This document shows, in pieces, positions 1-6,290 of a DNA stretch of 9,262 nucleotides. Source of the stretch: Arcticibacterium sp051269965 (lineage in GTDB: Bacteria > Bacteroidota > Bacteroidia > Cytophagales > Spirosomataceae). Positions within the stretch are counted from its first letter, which is position 1; every line of letters begins with the position of its first letter. Below the pieces are notes generated by a model. The model saw only the letters and a list, made by a program, of their open reading frames with translations. It was not told the origin of the DNA and searched no databases. Where the stretch lies: positions 1-9,262 of the forward strand of contig JBNMFK010000149.1 in NCBI GenBank assembly GCA_051269965.1. Direction: 5' to 3'. The position numbers and the translations under genes were made by a program.

Positions 1-428
1 TTGTGGTTACAGGCGGGCAAGTAATTAATCCAAATGTTCTTTTTGAAAACATGTCTACTTTTCCTGATGAGCGTCAAAAGCTTTTGGATGAAATAGAAAG
101 ACACAACATTAGTGGTGTTATGTTTATCACCGGCGACAGACATCACACGTCTATGAGAAAACTAGAGAGAGAAGGTACGTATCCTCTTTACGATCTTACC
201 GTTTCGTCTTTGACTTCTGGAATGGCTAAGCCTGCAGATGTAGAGAGAACAAGTCCAGATTTAGTAGAGGGAACGATTGTAGAAGATTTACAAAATTTCG
301 GCTTGATGGAGATTTCTGGACCAAGAACAGATAGAGTGCTAAAAATCAATATTATCGATAATACAGGAGCTCCTAGATGGGATTATACCATCAAGGCTAG
401 AGATTTAAGAAAGCCAAGACCTGAATAA
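1..428 (+). CDS. PhoD-like alkaline phosphatase family protein, C-terminal part (5' end outside window)
   Basis: The reading frame is already open at the left edge (first full codon at base 3) and ends with TAA at 426-428, so only about the last 141 residues are present. The visible part has features of the PhoD/metallophosphatase family: a VVTGGQ segment at the start, then a hydrophobic strand running into GDRHHT (residues 44-49 of the fragment), which matches the family's late metal-binding Gly-Asp-x-His region. It is followed by YPLYDLTVSSLTSG, also typical of this family. Members are exported phosphomonoesterases or phosphodiesterases that release phosphate, using Fe/Ca or other divalent metals. 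The signal peptide, nucleophile and first metal ligands would lie upstream and cannot be checked. The final 40 residues form the usual beta-rich tail. The GTG at base 3 should not be read as a start. The family is fairly certain; the substrate is unknown. Confidence 0.85.
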   Translation, partial: VVTGGQVINPNVLFENMSTFPDERQKLLDEIERHNISGVMFITGDRHHTSMRKLEREGTYPLYDLTVSSLTSGMAKPADVERTSPDLVEGTIVEDLQNFGLMEISGPRTDRVLKINIIDNTGAPRWDYTIKARDLRKPRPE

Positions 429-491
429 ATTTCATTCCAATAAAACTTTAAAGGCATTAAAGACGTATTTGAATAAAGAAATATAAACAAT

Positions 492-977
492 ATGAAAAAT
501 ATAATGTTAGGCTTATTGGCCACAATCGTGTTTAGCTGTGCATCAAATGCCCAGAAGAATGAAATAACAAATGACGATTGCAACATTGAAAAAGTATCTA
601 AGTCCAAAAGAGAATGGAAAAATCAACTAGACGAAATGCAATATACCGTGGCCAGAGAAGCTGGTACAGAAAGAGCTTTTAGTGGCGTATATTGGGATAA
701 CAAAAAGAAGGGTGTCTATAAATGTATCGGTTGTGATTTGGAACTTTATTCCTCGGAGACAAAATTTAAATCTGGTACTGGCTGGCCTTCGTACTGGGAA
801 GCAGTGAACCCGTGCAATGTCAAAGAAATTAAAGATATTTCCTTTGGAATGGTGAGAACAGAAGTGGTTTGTGCTAGATGTGAATCACACTTAGGCCATA
901 TTTTTAATGACGGGCCAAAACCTACAGGGCAGCGTCATTGTATTAATTCGGCTAGCTTAAAGTTTCAGGAAATATGA
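492..977 (+). CDS. msrB: Peptide-methionine (R)-S-oxide reductase MsrB, exported or lipoprotein form
   Basis: This 161-residue protein reduces the R-epimer of methionine sulfoxide in oxidised proteins. The SelR/MsrB domain covers about residues 40-160. The zinc site is two CxxC pairs, C78/C81 and C127/C130. The catalytic cysteine is C150 in RHCINSASL, and the SGTGWPS substrate loop is at 94-100. In E. coli-type enzymes the third residue of this loop is a resolving cysteine; here it is T96, so another cysteine (perhaps C108 in NPCNV) or an external thiol must complete the cycle. Residues 1-20 are a short hydrophobic export signal. It could be processed as a lipoprotein at C16 (VFSC) or by signal peptidase I before Q21, a common Bacteroidota site, so the enzyme probably acts in the periplasm. 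It starts at the first ATG, 63 bases after the phosphatase, with no Shine-Dalgarno sequence. Family assignment is secure; location is inferred. Confidence 0.95.
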   Translation: MKNIMLGLLATIVFSCASNAQKNEITNDDCNIEKVSKSKREWKNQLDEMQYTVAREAGTERAFSGVYWDNKKKGVYKCIGCDLELYSSETKFKSGTGWPSYWEAVNPCNVKEIKDISFGMVRTEVVCARCESHLGHIFNDGPKPTGQRHCINSASLKFQEI

Positions 978-1000
978 CTGAACAAAGCTTTCAGTTTTCT
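977..1000 (+). terminator. Weak hairpin with T-run directly at the msrB stop codon
   Basis: ACTGAA (977-982) pairs with TTCAGT (990-995) around a seven-base loop, and TTTTCT runs across 995-1000. The stem is short and AT-rich, so it is at best a weak terminator. A much stronger one lies at 1079. Confidence 0.3.
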
Positions 1001-1030
1001 CAATAAGTACGAATAAAATAGCTCTTCGAC

Positions 1031-1056
1031 TAGCTGCGATAACTTGCTATCAGCTA
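1031..1056. other. Bulged inverted repeat in the spacer after msrB
   Basis: TAGCTGCGATA (1031-1041) can pair with TATCAGCTA (1048-1056) around a six-base loop, with a two-base bulge in the left arm. A further copy of TAGCT lies at 1019-1023. No T-run follows, so this is not a terminator by itself. It may be an RNA structure in the msrB 3' untranslated region, or chance. Confidence 0.3.
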
Positions 1057-1078
1057 TTCCTACTTTATCAATATTTAT

Positions 1079-1123
1079 AGGGTTTGGTTTTCTTCGACGA
1101 AAGCCAAATCCTACTTTTGTTTT
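1079..1123 (+). terminator. Strong intrinsic terminator after msrB
   Basis: A 14-base stem forms between 1079-1092 (AGGGTTTGGTTTTC) and 1099-1112 (GAAAGCCAAATCCT). All 14 positions pair, two of them as G-U wobbles at G1082/T1109 and T1088/G1103. The loop is TTCGAC, and the downstream tract ACTTTTGTTTT is T-rich. The reverse strand lacks an equally good T-run, so it most likely ends the msrB transcript. Its right end overlaps a promoter-like element at 1112-1119. Confidence 0.75.
1112..1119 (+). promoter_or_regulatory. Candidate Bacteroidota -7 element for the M42 peptidase gene
   Basis: TACTTTTG is an exact match to TAnnTTTG, the -7 element known from Bacteroidota sigma factors, and lies 29 bases before the ATG at 1149. 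The nearest TTTG for a -33 element is at 1083-1086, giving a 25-base spacer, longer than the usual roughly 19-21. The match also coincides with the T-tract of the preceding terminator, so chance is a real alternative. Confidence 0.35.
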
Positions 1124-1148
1124 GAATACTTCTCATAAATAAAATCAT

Positions 1149-2219
1149 ATGGACAAGAACATAGAATTCCTTTACAAATATTTAAATAATGCCTCGCCAA
1201 CGGGTTTTGAATATCCTGGTCAGCAAATATGGCTAGACTATATAAACCCATACATAAACGAAACTATCATTGATGATTATGGTACAGCCGTTGGTGTTAT
1301 AAACCCTGGCCAAAAGTATTCCGTAGCCATTGAGGCTCATGCTGATGAAATTTCTTGGTTTGTAAATTACATAACCAAAGAAGGCTATATCTATGTGCAA
1401 AGAAATGGGGGTTCAGATCATCAAATAGCTCCTTCAATGCGAGTGAATTTGCATACAAGAAAACATGGTATCGTTAAAGGTGTTTTTGGCTGGCCGGCGA
1501 TTCATGTAAGAAAAGGTGCTAGTGAGACCCCTCCTAAACTAGATAATATCTTCGTGGACATAGGAGCTTCTTCTGATAAAGAAGTAGAAGAAATGGGTGT
1601 TCATGTAGGTACTGTTATCACTTTTGATGATGGCTTAATGGAGCTCAATAAAAAGTATTATACTGGACGTGCTTTAGACAATAGAATGGGTGGCTATATC
1701 ATAGCTGAAGTGGCTCGAAGACTTCATGAAAACAAAATCAAGCTTCCGTTCACGCTGTATGTAATTAATGCTGTTCAAGAAGAAATAGGTCTTCGTGGAG
1801 CGGAAATGATAAGCAGAAGACTTAAGCCAAATGTGGCTATAATAACGGATGTAACACATGACACCCAGTCTCCGATGTATGACAAAAAAGTCTCCGGTGA
1901 CATAGCTTGTGGCAAAGGTCCTACCCTTTCTTATGGCCCTGCTGTACAGAATAATCTTTTGAATTTCATTATTGACATCGCAGATGAAAAGAAGATTCCT
2001 TTTCAAAGACAAGCTGCTTCTCGTTCTACAGGAACAGATACGGATGCTTTTGCGTATTCTGGTGAAGGAGTGCCATCTGCCCTACTATCCTTACCATTAA
2101 AGTACATGCACACCACAGTAGAAACTTGTGCTAAGGAAGACATAGAGGCTTGTATAAATCTATATTATGAGGTTTTACAGAAACTAGAATCTGGTCAGGA
2201 TTTCAAGTATATCAAATAG
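1149..2219 (+). CDS. M42 family metallopeptidase (deblocking or glutamyl aminopeptidase-like)
   Basis: This 356-residue protein has the full length of an M42 peptidase. These cytoplasmic enzymes form large tetrahedral complexes and remove N-terminal residues from peptides using two metal ions. The expected sites are all visible: H64 in AHADEISW, bridging D177 in ALDNRMGG, the catalytic/metal glutamates E211-E212 in VQEEIGLRG, D234 in ITDVTHDT, and H321 in YMHTTVE. GTDTDAF at 295-301 is also typical. The segment between about residues 70 and 165 is the beta-barrel dimerisation domain inserted in this family. There is no signal peptide. Some M42 proteins were historically labelled endoglucanase; the active-site set supports peptidase. 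It starts at the only in-frame ATG near the N-terminus of the fold. It appears to be transcribed alone, between terminators at 1079 and 2243. Confidence 0.93.
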   Translation: MDKNIEFLYKYLNNASPTGFEYPGQQIWLDYINPYINETIIDDYGTAVGVINPGQKYSVAIEAHADEISWFVNYITKEGYIYVQRNGGSDHQIAPSMRVNLHTRKHGIVKGVFGWPAIHVRKGASETPPKLDNIFVDIGASSDKEVEEMGVHVGTVITFDDGLMELNKKYYTGRALDNRMGGYIIAEVARRLHENKIKLPFTLYVINAVQEEIGLRGAEMISRRLKPNVAIITDVTHDTQSPMYDKKVSGDIACGKGPTLSYGPAVQNNLLNFIIDIADEKKIPFQRQAASRSTGTDTDAFAYSGEGVPSALLSLPLKYMHTTVETCAKEDIEACINLYYEVLQKLESGQDFKYIK

Positions 2220-2242
2220 ATTTACGGTTTTATAGATATTTG

Positions 2243-2275
2243 AAAGTCCCTTGGTTTGTTCCAAGGGACTTTTTC
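2243..2275 (+). terminator. Strong intrinsic terminator after the M42 peptidase gene
   Basis: A perfect 12-base stem AAAGTCCCTTGG (2243-2254) pairs with CCAAGGGACTTT (2261-2272) around the loop TTTGTT. The run TTTTT at 2270-2274 overlaps the stem end. It lies 23 bases past the stop codon. The reverse strand has only three Ts after the stem, so plus-strand termination is preferred. Confidence 0.9.
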
Positions 2276-2467
2276 TGTCAGATAGCCATTCGTCAATTTA
2301 TTTAGTAAGGAATAGTTCTTCTAGAAATGTTCTAAAAAAATGATGAGCTTTAATCTCTGCCTCCCAGCTTTGATTCTCTTATTTCCAATAGTTTGCTAAT
2401 TGACCGTCTACGGAAATCTGGAACTATAGATCTTTCGTACCTTAAGCGAAAATAACCCTTAGCCCAC

Positions 2468-3808
2468 ATGCATGTAGCCATTATAGGAAATGGAATTAGC
2501 GGAATTACTGCCGCTAGGCATATCAGAAAACTATCCGACCATAAAATCACAGTCATTTCTGCCGAAACTGACCATTTTTTTTCGAGAACAGCCCTCATGT
2601 ATATCTACATGGGCCACATGAAATATGAACATACCAAACCGTATGAAGACTATTTCTGGGAGAAAAACAGGATTGACTTGGTCAATAAGTTTGTTTCAAC
2701 AATTGATTTTGATAAAAATGCTTTGCAATTCTCTGATAAATCAGAACCTCTTATTTACGATAAATTAATCTTAGCGACAGGGTCTGCCCCCAACAAGTTT
2801 GGCTGGAAAGGCCAAGACCTCAAAGGCGTTCAAGGACTCTATTCTTATCAAGATTTAGAAAATCTGGAAGCATTATCACCTAGACTCAAACATGGCGTAA
2901 TTGTGGGTGGCGGTCTAATTGGCCTTGAACTCGCAGAAATGTTAAAATCAAGAGGGCAGGAAGTTACAATGCTTGTGAGAGAGAAATCATTTTGGAATGT
3001 GGTTTTGCCAGCTGAAGAATCTGAAATGATAAATGCTCATATCATAGAGCATCACATTGATTTAAGGCTTGAAACAGAATTAGATGAGGTTATTGATGAT
3101 GGAAATGGCTGGGCTAAAGGTGTGAAAATCAAAGATGGAGAAGTTTTAGATTGCGAATTAGTTGGTCTGACGGTTGGTGTTCATCCGAATGTCTCGTTCC
3201 TAAAAGAAAGTCCCTTGGAGGTGCAAAAGGGTATTTTAGTCAATGAGTTTTTAGAAACCAATATAGATGACGTATACGCGATAGGAGATTGCTGTCAACA
3301 TAAAAATCCTATTGCAGGGCGAAGGCCCATTGAACAAATTTGGTATACAGGAAAAATCATGGGTGAAACAGTGGCCAAGACCATCTGCGGAGACAAATCG
3401 AAATATAATCCAGGAATTTTCTACAATTCAGCCAAATTTTTGGACATTGAATATCAGACCTATGGGGATATTTTAGCCAATCCACCCGAAGGTGCTCACA
3501 GTTTCTTTTGGCAACATCCCACAGAGAACCTTTTGGTGCGAATCAATTTTGAATCAGAGTCTAAAAAAGTTCTAGGCGTGAATACATTCGGCATTAGAAT
3601 GCGTCACGATGTTTGGGACGCTTGGCTAAAAAAAGAAGCCCGCATTGAGGAAGTCTTAGTGGATTTAGCCACGGCTAATTTTGATCCAGAATTCTACAAA
3701 AGATTTGAAAAAGACATTGTTGCGAAATACAATAAGGAATTTCAAACCACGCTAACTCTAAAGAAGACAGGAATCAGTGCCTTCTTAAAAAACATGCTAA
3801 CTCACTAA
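2468..3808 (+). CDS. FAD/NAD(P)-dependent oxidoreductase (pyridine nucleotide-disulfide oxidoreductase fold)
   Basis: This 446-residue soluble flavoprotein has two Rossmann folds. The N-terminal FAD site is GNGISG at residues 7-12, the inter-domain ATGSAP is at 103-108, the NAD(P) site is GGGLIGLELAE at 147-157, and the second FAD contact is YAIGDC at 270-275. It lacks the paired redox cysteines of disulfide reductases near the FAD. It therefore resembles the electron-transfer members of the family, such as ferredoxin/rubredoxin reductases or the flavin part of NirB. Residues from about 315 on form the extra C-terminal domain and a basic tail. There is no signal peptide, so it should be cytoplasmic. 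The next gene starts two bases after the stop and encodes a membrane iron-sulfur protein, the likely partner. The start is the first ATG and directly precedes the first beta strand. The specific electron acceptor is not known. Confidence 0.88.
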   Translation: MHVAIIGNGISGITAARHIRKLSDHKITVISAETDHFFSRTALMYIYMGHMKYEHTKPYEDYFWEKNRIDLVNKFVSTIDFDKNALQFSDKSEPLIYDKLILATGSAPNKFGWKGQDLKGVQGLYSYQDLENLEALSPRLKHGVIVGGGLIGLELAEMLKSRGQEVTMLVREKSFWNVVLPAEESEMINAHIIEHHIDLRLETELDEVIDDGNGWAKGVKIKDGEVLDCELVGLTVGVHPNVSFLKESPLEVQKGILVNEFLETNIDDVYAIGDCCQHKNPIAGRRPIEQIWYTGKIMGETVAKTICGDKSKYNPGIFYNSAKFLDIEYQTYGDILANPPEGAHSFFWQHPTENLLVRINFESESKKVLGVNTFGIRMRHDVWDAWLKKEARIEEVLVDLATANFDPEFYKRFEKDIVAKYNKEFQTTLTLKKTGISAFLKNMLTH

Positions 3809-3810
3809 AA

Positions 3811-5304
3811 ATGAAAAAATCAGGAACTATACTCATACTCTCTTCTCTGGCTATTTGGATAGCATTATTGTTTGGAAATTCTTTTAAACTGAAGCAAAGT
3901 AGTTTTGAAAACACTGTATCCGAAACCCACCAAGAGTTATTGAAGCCTAAACTGGCTCCACTTTTTGATCAAGGGTTTGGAAGCACATTTTCATTTGCCT
4001 CGAAAATAAAAACGGCCATTACCGAGGTAAATAACGAGCTAGATGCTTCAGGAAACGGAGGCTCTAAAATATACGACAGTTACGAATTAAGTCTTACCAA
4101 AGCCTCTGGAGTGGGATTTGTAAGCCAAAACAAGGCAGCATTATTTTGGTTAATTTTTGGCTTGCTCGTGATAGGTAGTATGCTTTTTATACTTCCAGAT
4201 GCCAATCTTATTCCTGGCATTAAGAATAATGGTGTTTTTCATCACTCTCTAACATCTGCCAAACTCTTAGGGATGATTATAGGTGGGTTATTAATTAGCT
4301 TCTATATTTTACTTTACTTCTTTCCGCATTTCATTGCAAACTGGATCATAGTCATGGATCCTCTAAGTCAAATCATGAACGGAAACCCAGCCAGCCAGTG
4401 GTTTCTTTATGGTTTCTTATACACTGTCGCTGTTTTAGTAATGGGTGTTAGAATGCTCATTAAATACCGCCATAGTAAGTATCAAATGATGCGGACGGGC
4501 TCTGTGATGTTTTTTCAGCTCATTTTTGCTTTCCTTATTCCAGAAATATTAACCAAGCTTAATTTACCTTCGGCAGATTTAAAGAACATGTGGCCCTTAG
4601 ATTATTCTTTCTTCTTTGATTATCGAATAGACGCTAAAATTGAGGCCGGAACCCTTGGGACTTTTATGTTTGTCTGGGGCATTGTATTGTTTGCTGTTGG
4701 GGTTCCTGTGCTAACCTACTTCTTCGGAAAACGTTGGTATTGCAGCTGGGTATGTGGCTGTGGCGGCTTGGCGGAAACGCTTGGCGATCCTTTCAGACAA
4801 TTGTCCAGTAAGAAAATGAGTGCTTGGAAAATAGAACGTTATCTCATTCATATCGTTTTAGTTTTTGCTGTCGTTATGACAGCAGGCGTTCTTTACACTT
4901 ATTTCACTGGTGATACAGCTCTTCTTGGCTTTTTAGACACTGGTACACTTAGATACTATTATGGTTTTGCCATTGGTTCTATCTTCTCTGGTGTAGTAGG
5001 TACCGGTTTTTATCCATTAATGGGGAACAGAACATGGTGCCGTTTTGGATGTCCCTTAGCAGCTTATTTAGGCCTCGTTCAGCGTTTCAAAAGTAAATTT
5101 AGAGTCACCACCAACGGTGGTCAGTGTATTTCATGTGGAAACTGTTCTACCTATTGTGAGCAAGGTATAGATGTTAGGGCTTATGCCCAGCAAGGAAAAG
5201 ATATTGTTCGTTCTTCTTGTGTCGGTTGTGGTGTTTGTGCTTCGGTTTGTCCTAGAGGTGTTTTGAGCTTAGAGAACTTACCTATCGTCACGCGTAAGAT
5301 TTAA
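3811..5304 (+). CDS. Membrane-bound 4Fe-4S protein of the NapH/CcoG (FixG/RdxA) type
   Basis: This 497-residue protein has about eight likely membrane segments (near residues 5-22, 109-128, 153-172, 199-217, 230-248, 283-305, 344-365 and 386-403). The N-terminal soluble part, about 23-108, has no cysteine. Two membrane-edge cysteine motifs mark the family: C311-x3-C315-x-C317 in RWYCSWVCGCGG, and C410-x3-C414-P in TWCRFGCPLAA. Two ferredoxin-type clusters follow: C439/C442/C445/C449 and C470/C473/C476/C480-P. NapH and CcoG homologues carry electrons across or along the membrane, or help reduce metals during oxidase assembly. The first motif is altered: the usual CP is replaced by C-G-C. No ccoNOP, nap or nos gene is nearby, so those names are not applied. 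It is probably cotranscribed with the flavoprotein two bases upstream, and the pair likely passes electrons from NAD(P)H to an unknown acceptor. The fold is confident; the role is not. Confidence 0.85.
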   Translation: MKKSGTILILSSLAIWIALLFGNSFKLKQSSFENTVSETHQELLKPKLAPLFDQGFGSTFSFASKIKTAITEVNNELDASGNGGSKIYDSYELSLTKASGVGFVSQNKAALFWLIFGLLVIGSMLFILPDANLIPGIKNNGVFHHSLTSAKLLGMIIGGLLISFYILLYFFPHFIANWIIVMDPLSQIMNGNPASQWFLYGFLYTVAVLVMGVRMLIKYRHSKYQMMRTGSVMFFQLIFAFLIPEILTKLNLPSADLKNMWPLDYSFFFDYRIDAKIEAGTLGTFMFVWGIVLFAVGVPVLTYFFGKRWYCSWVCGCGGLAETLGDPFRQLSSKKMSAWKIERYLIHIVLVFAVVMTAGVLYTYFTGDTALLGFLDTGTLRYYYGFAIGSIFSGVVGTGFYPLMGNRTWCRFGCPLAAYLGLVQRFKSKFRVTTNGGQCISCGNCSTYCEQGIDVRAYAQQGKDIVRSSCVGCGVCASVCPRGVLSLENLPIVTRKI

Positions 5305-5333
5305 TTCTTTCACGGAGGTTTTGATATCGTCTG

Positions 5334-5377
5334 AGAGCCTAGTGGGTATGCCAACTAGACTCTTTTATTTATTTTAA
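5334..5377 (+). terminator. Imperfect intrinsic terminator after the iron-sulfur protein gene
   Basis: AGAG (5334-5337), CTAGT (5339-5343) and GG pair with CC, ACTAG (5354-5358) and CTCT (5360-5363) around a GTATG loop. There is one C/A mismatch and one bulged A. The tract TTTTATTTATTTT follows directly. The stem is less stable than those at 1079 and 2243, but position and T-tract fit termination of the redox pair. Confidence 0.6.
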
Positions 5378-5443
5378 TTTTAGGAAAGATATCCTTTGTT
5401 AAACATGTAGGCCTAATCATGCAGGTTTTAGTAATTTTAACTT

Positions 5444-6289
5444 ATGAATTTACATGTAATAGATGCTGGTAATTTTAAATTAGATGGCGGAGCGATGTTC
5501 GGTGTCGTGCCAAAACAGCTTTGGTCTAGAAAAATACCCGCTGACGACATCAATTTATGCAGCTGGAAAATGAGATGTCTGCTAATAGAAGATGGTAAAA
5601 AGCTAATATTGGTAGATACGGGTATGGGAGATAAACAGTCCGAAAAATGGCTTTCTTACTATTACAGACACGGCGAAGGCGATTTAATTCAATCCATTCG
5701 CAACAAGGGCTTCCATGAAAATGATATTACAGATGTAATTCTGAGTCATCTACATTTTGACCATGCAGGTGGTGCCGTCAAGTGGGATACATCAAGAGAT
5801 AAACTTCAATTAACATTCCCCAATGCTCAGTATTGGACGCACTCCTCTCACTGGAATTGGGCTATGAATCCTAACCTACGGGAAGCAGCTACTTTCTTGG
5901 ACGAAAACCTAAAGCCTATTAAGGATCTAGGACATTTAAAGTTTATCGACAAGCAGGAAGGTTATTTTGGAAGCAACTTTGACTTTATTTACGCAAATGG
6001 TCATACCGAAAAGATGGTTATGCCCGTGGTTAAATTCCAAGGGAAAAAGCTCATTTTCATTGCGGACACCGTGCCTTCTCACGCACACATTCATATTCCT
6101 TGGGTAATGGGCTATGATGTACGCCCTCTAGAAACCATGAATGAGAAAGTGACCTTGCTAGAGAAAATACATGCAGAGAATTGGCTCATGTTTTTTGACC
6201 ATGACCCTTACTATGATATATGTACCTTAGAAAAGACTGAAAAAGGTTATAAACCAGATTATGCTGGTGATTTAGAAGAATACCTATGA
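5444..6289 (+). CDS. Metallo-beta-lactamase-fold hydrolase (lactonase-like)
   Basis: This 281-residue protein has a complete di-metal site of the metallo-beta-lactamase superfamily: H102, H104, D106 and H107 in HLHFDHAGG, H187 in ANGHTEK, D208 in FIADTV and H253 in FFDHDP. The preceding strand ending in VDTGMG (57-62) is also typical. The layout, including the approximate spacing of the ligands, resembles the lactonase and organophosphate-hydrolase branch (AiiA/AttM and methyl parathion hydrolase relatives) more than glyoxalase II or antibiotic beta-lactamases. There is no signal peptide, so it is probably cytoplasmic. The likely chemistry is hydrolysis of a lactone or other ester, but the substrate cannot be read from sequence. 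It is the first gene of a run with the next two; its stop is one base from the protease ATG. No exact TAnnTTTG lies in the 139-base spacer upstream. Confidence 0.88.
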   Translation: MNLHVIDAGNFKLDGGAMFGVVPKQLWSRKIPADDINLCSWKMRCLLIEDGKKLILVDTGMGDKQSEKWLSYYYRHGEGDLIQSIRNKGFHENDITDVILSHLHFDHAGGAVKWDTSRDKLQLTFPNAQYWTHSSHWNWAMNPNLREAATFLDENLKPIKDLGHLKFIDKQEGYFGSNFDFIYANGHTEKMVMPVVKFQGKKLIFIADTVPSHAHIHIPWVMGYDVRPLETMNEKVTLLEKIHAENWLMFFDHDPYYDICTLEKTEKGYKPDYAGDLEEYL

Positions 6290-6290
6290 T

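Noticed and set aside
446..462. Hairpin CTTTAA / TTAAAG after the phosphatase gene
   Set aside because: The stem is only six weak pairs and is not followed by a T-run, so it is not supported as a terminator.
383..607. Minus-strand hydrophobic open frame of 74 codons between the phosphatase and msrB
   Set aside because: It overlaps both flanking genes, including the msrB signal peptide; its hydrophobicity is explained by AT-rich antisense codons.
1674..2012. Minus-strand open frame of 112 codons inside the M42 peptidase gene
   Set aside because: It is fully antisense to conserved active-site regions (D177 to the late glycine-rich part) and has no domain features.
2433..2451. Short inverted repeat TTTCG / CGAAA upstream of the oxidoreductase gene
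   Set aside because: Five base pairs with a nine-base loop is expected by chance. The 248-base spacer otherwise holds only the terminator at 2243 and no exact promoter element.
2350..2598. Minus-strand open frame of 82 codons across the spacer and the start of the oxidoreductase gene
   Set aside because: It overlaps the FAD-binding start of a well-supported gene and shows no recognisable motif; its composition fits an antisense shadow.
3811..5304. Naming the membrane iron-sulfur protein CcoG or NapH
   Set aside because: The first cysteine motif differs, the N-terminal segment is unusual, and no cbb3 oxidase or periplasmic nitrate reductase genes are nearby.
5313..5376. GGAGG sequence followed by a tiny ATG or GTG frame after the iron-sulfur gene
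   Set aside because: The possible peptide is about 9-12 residues, the spacing is wrong and it lies within the terminator; Bacteroidota rarely use Shine-Dalgarno sites.
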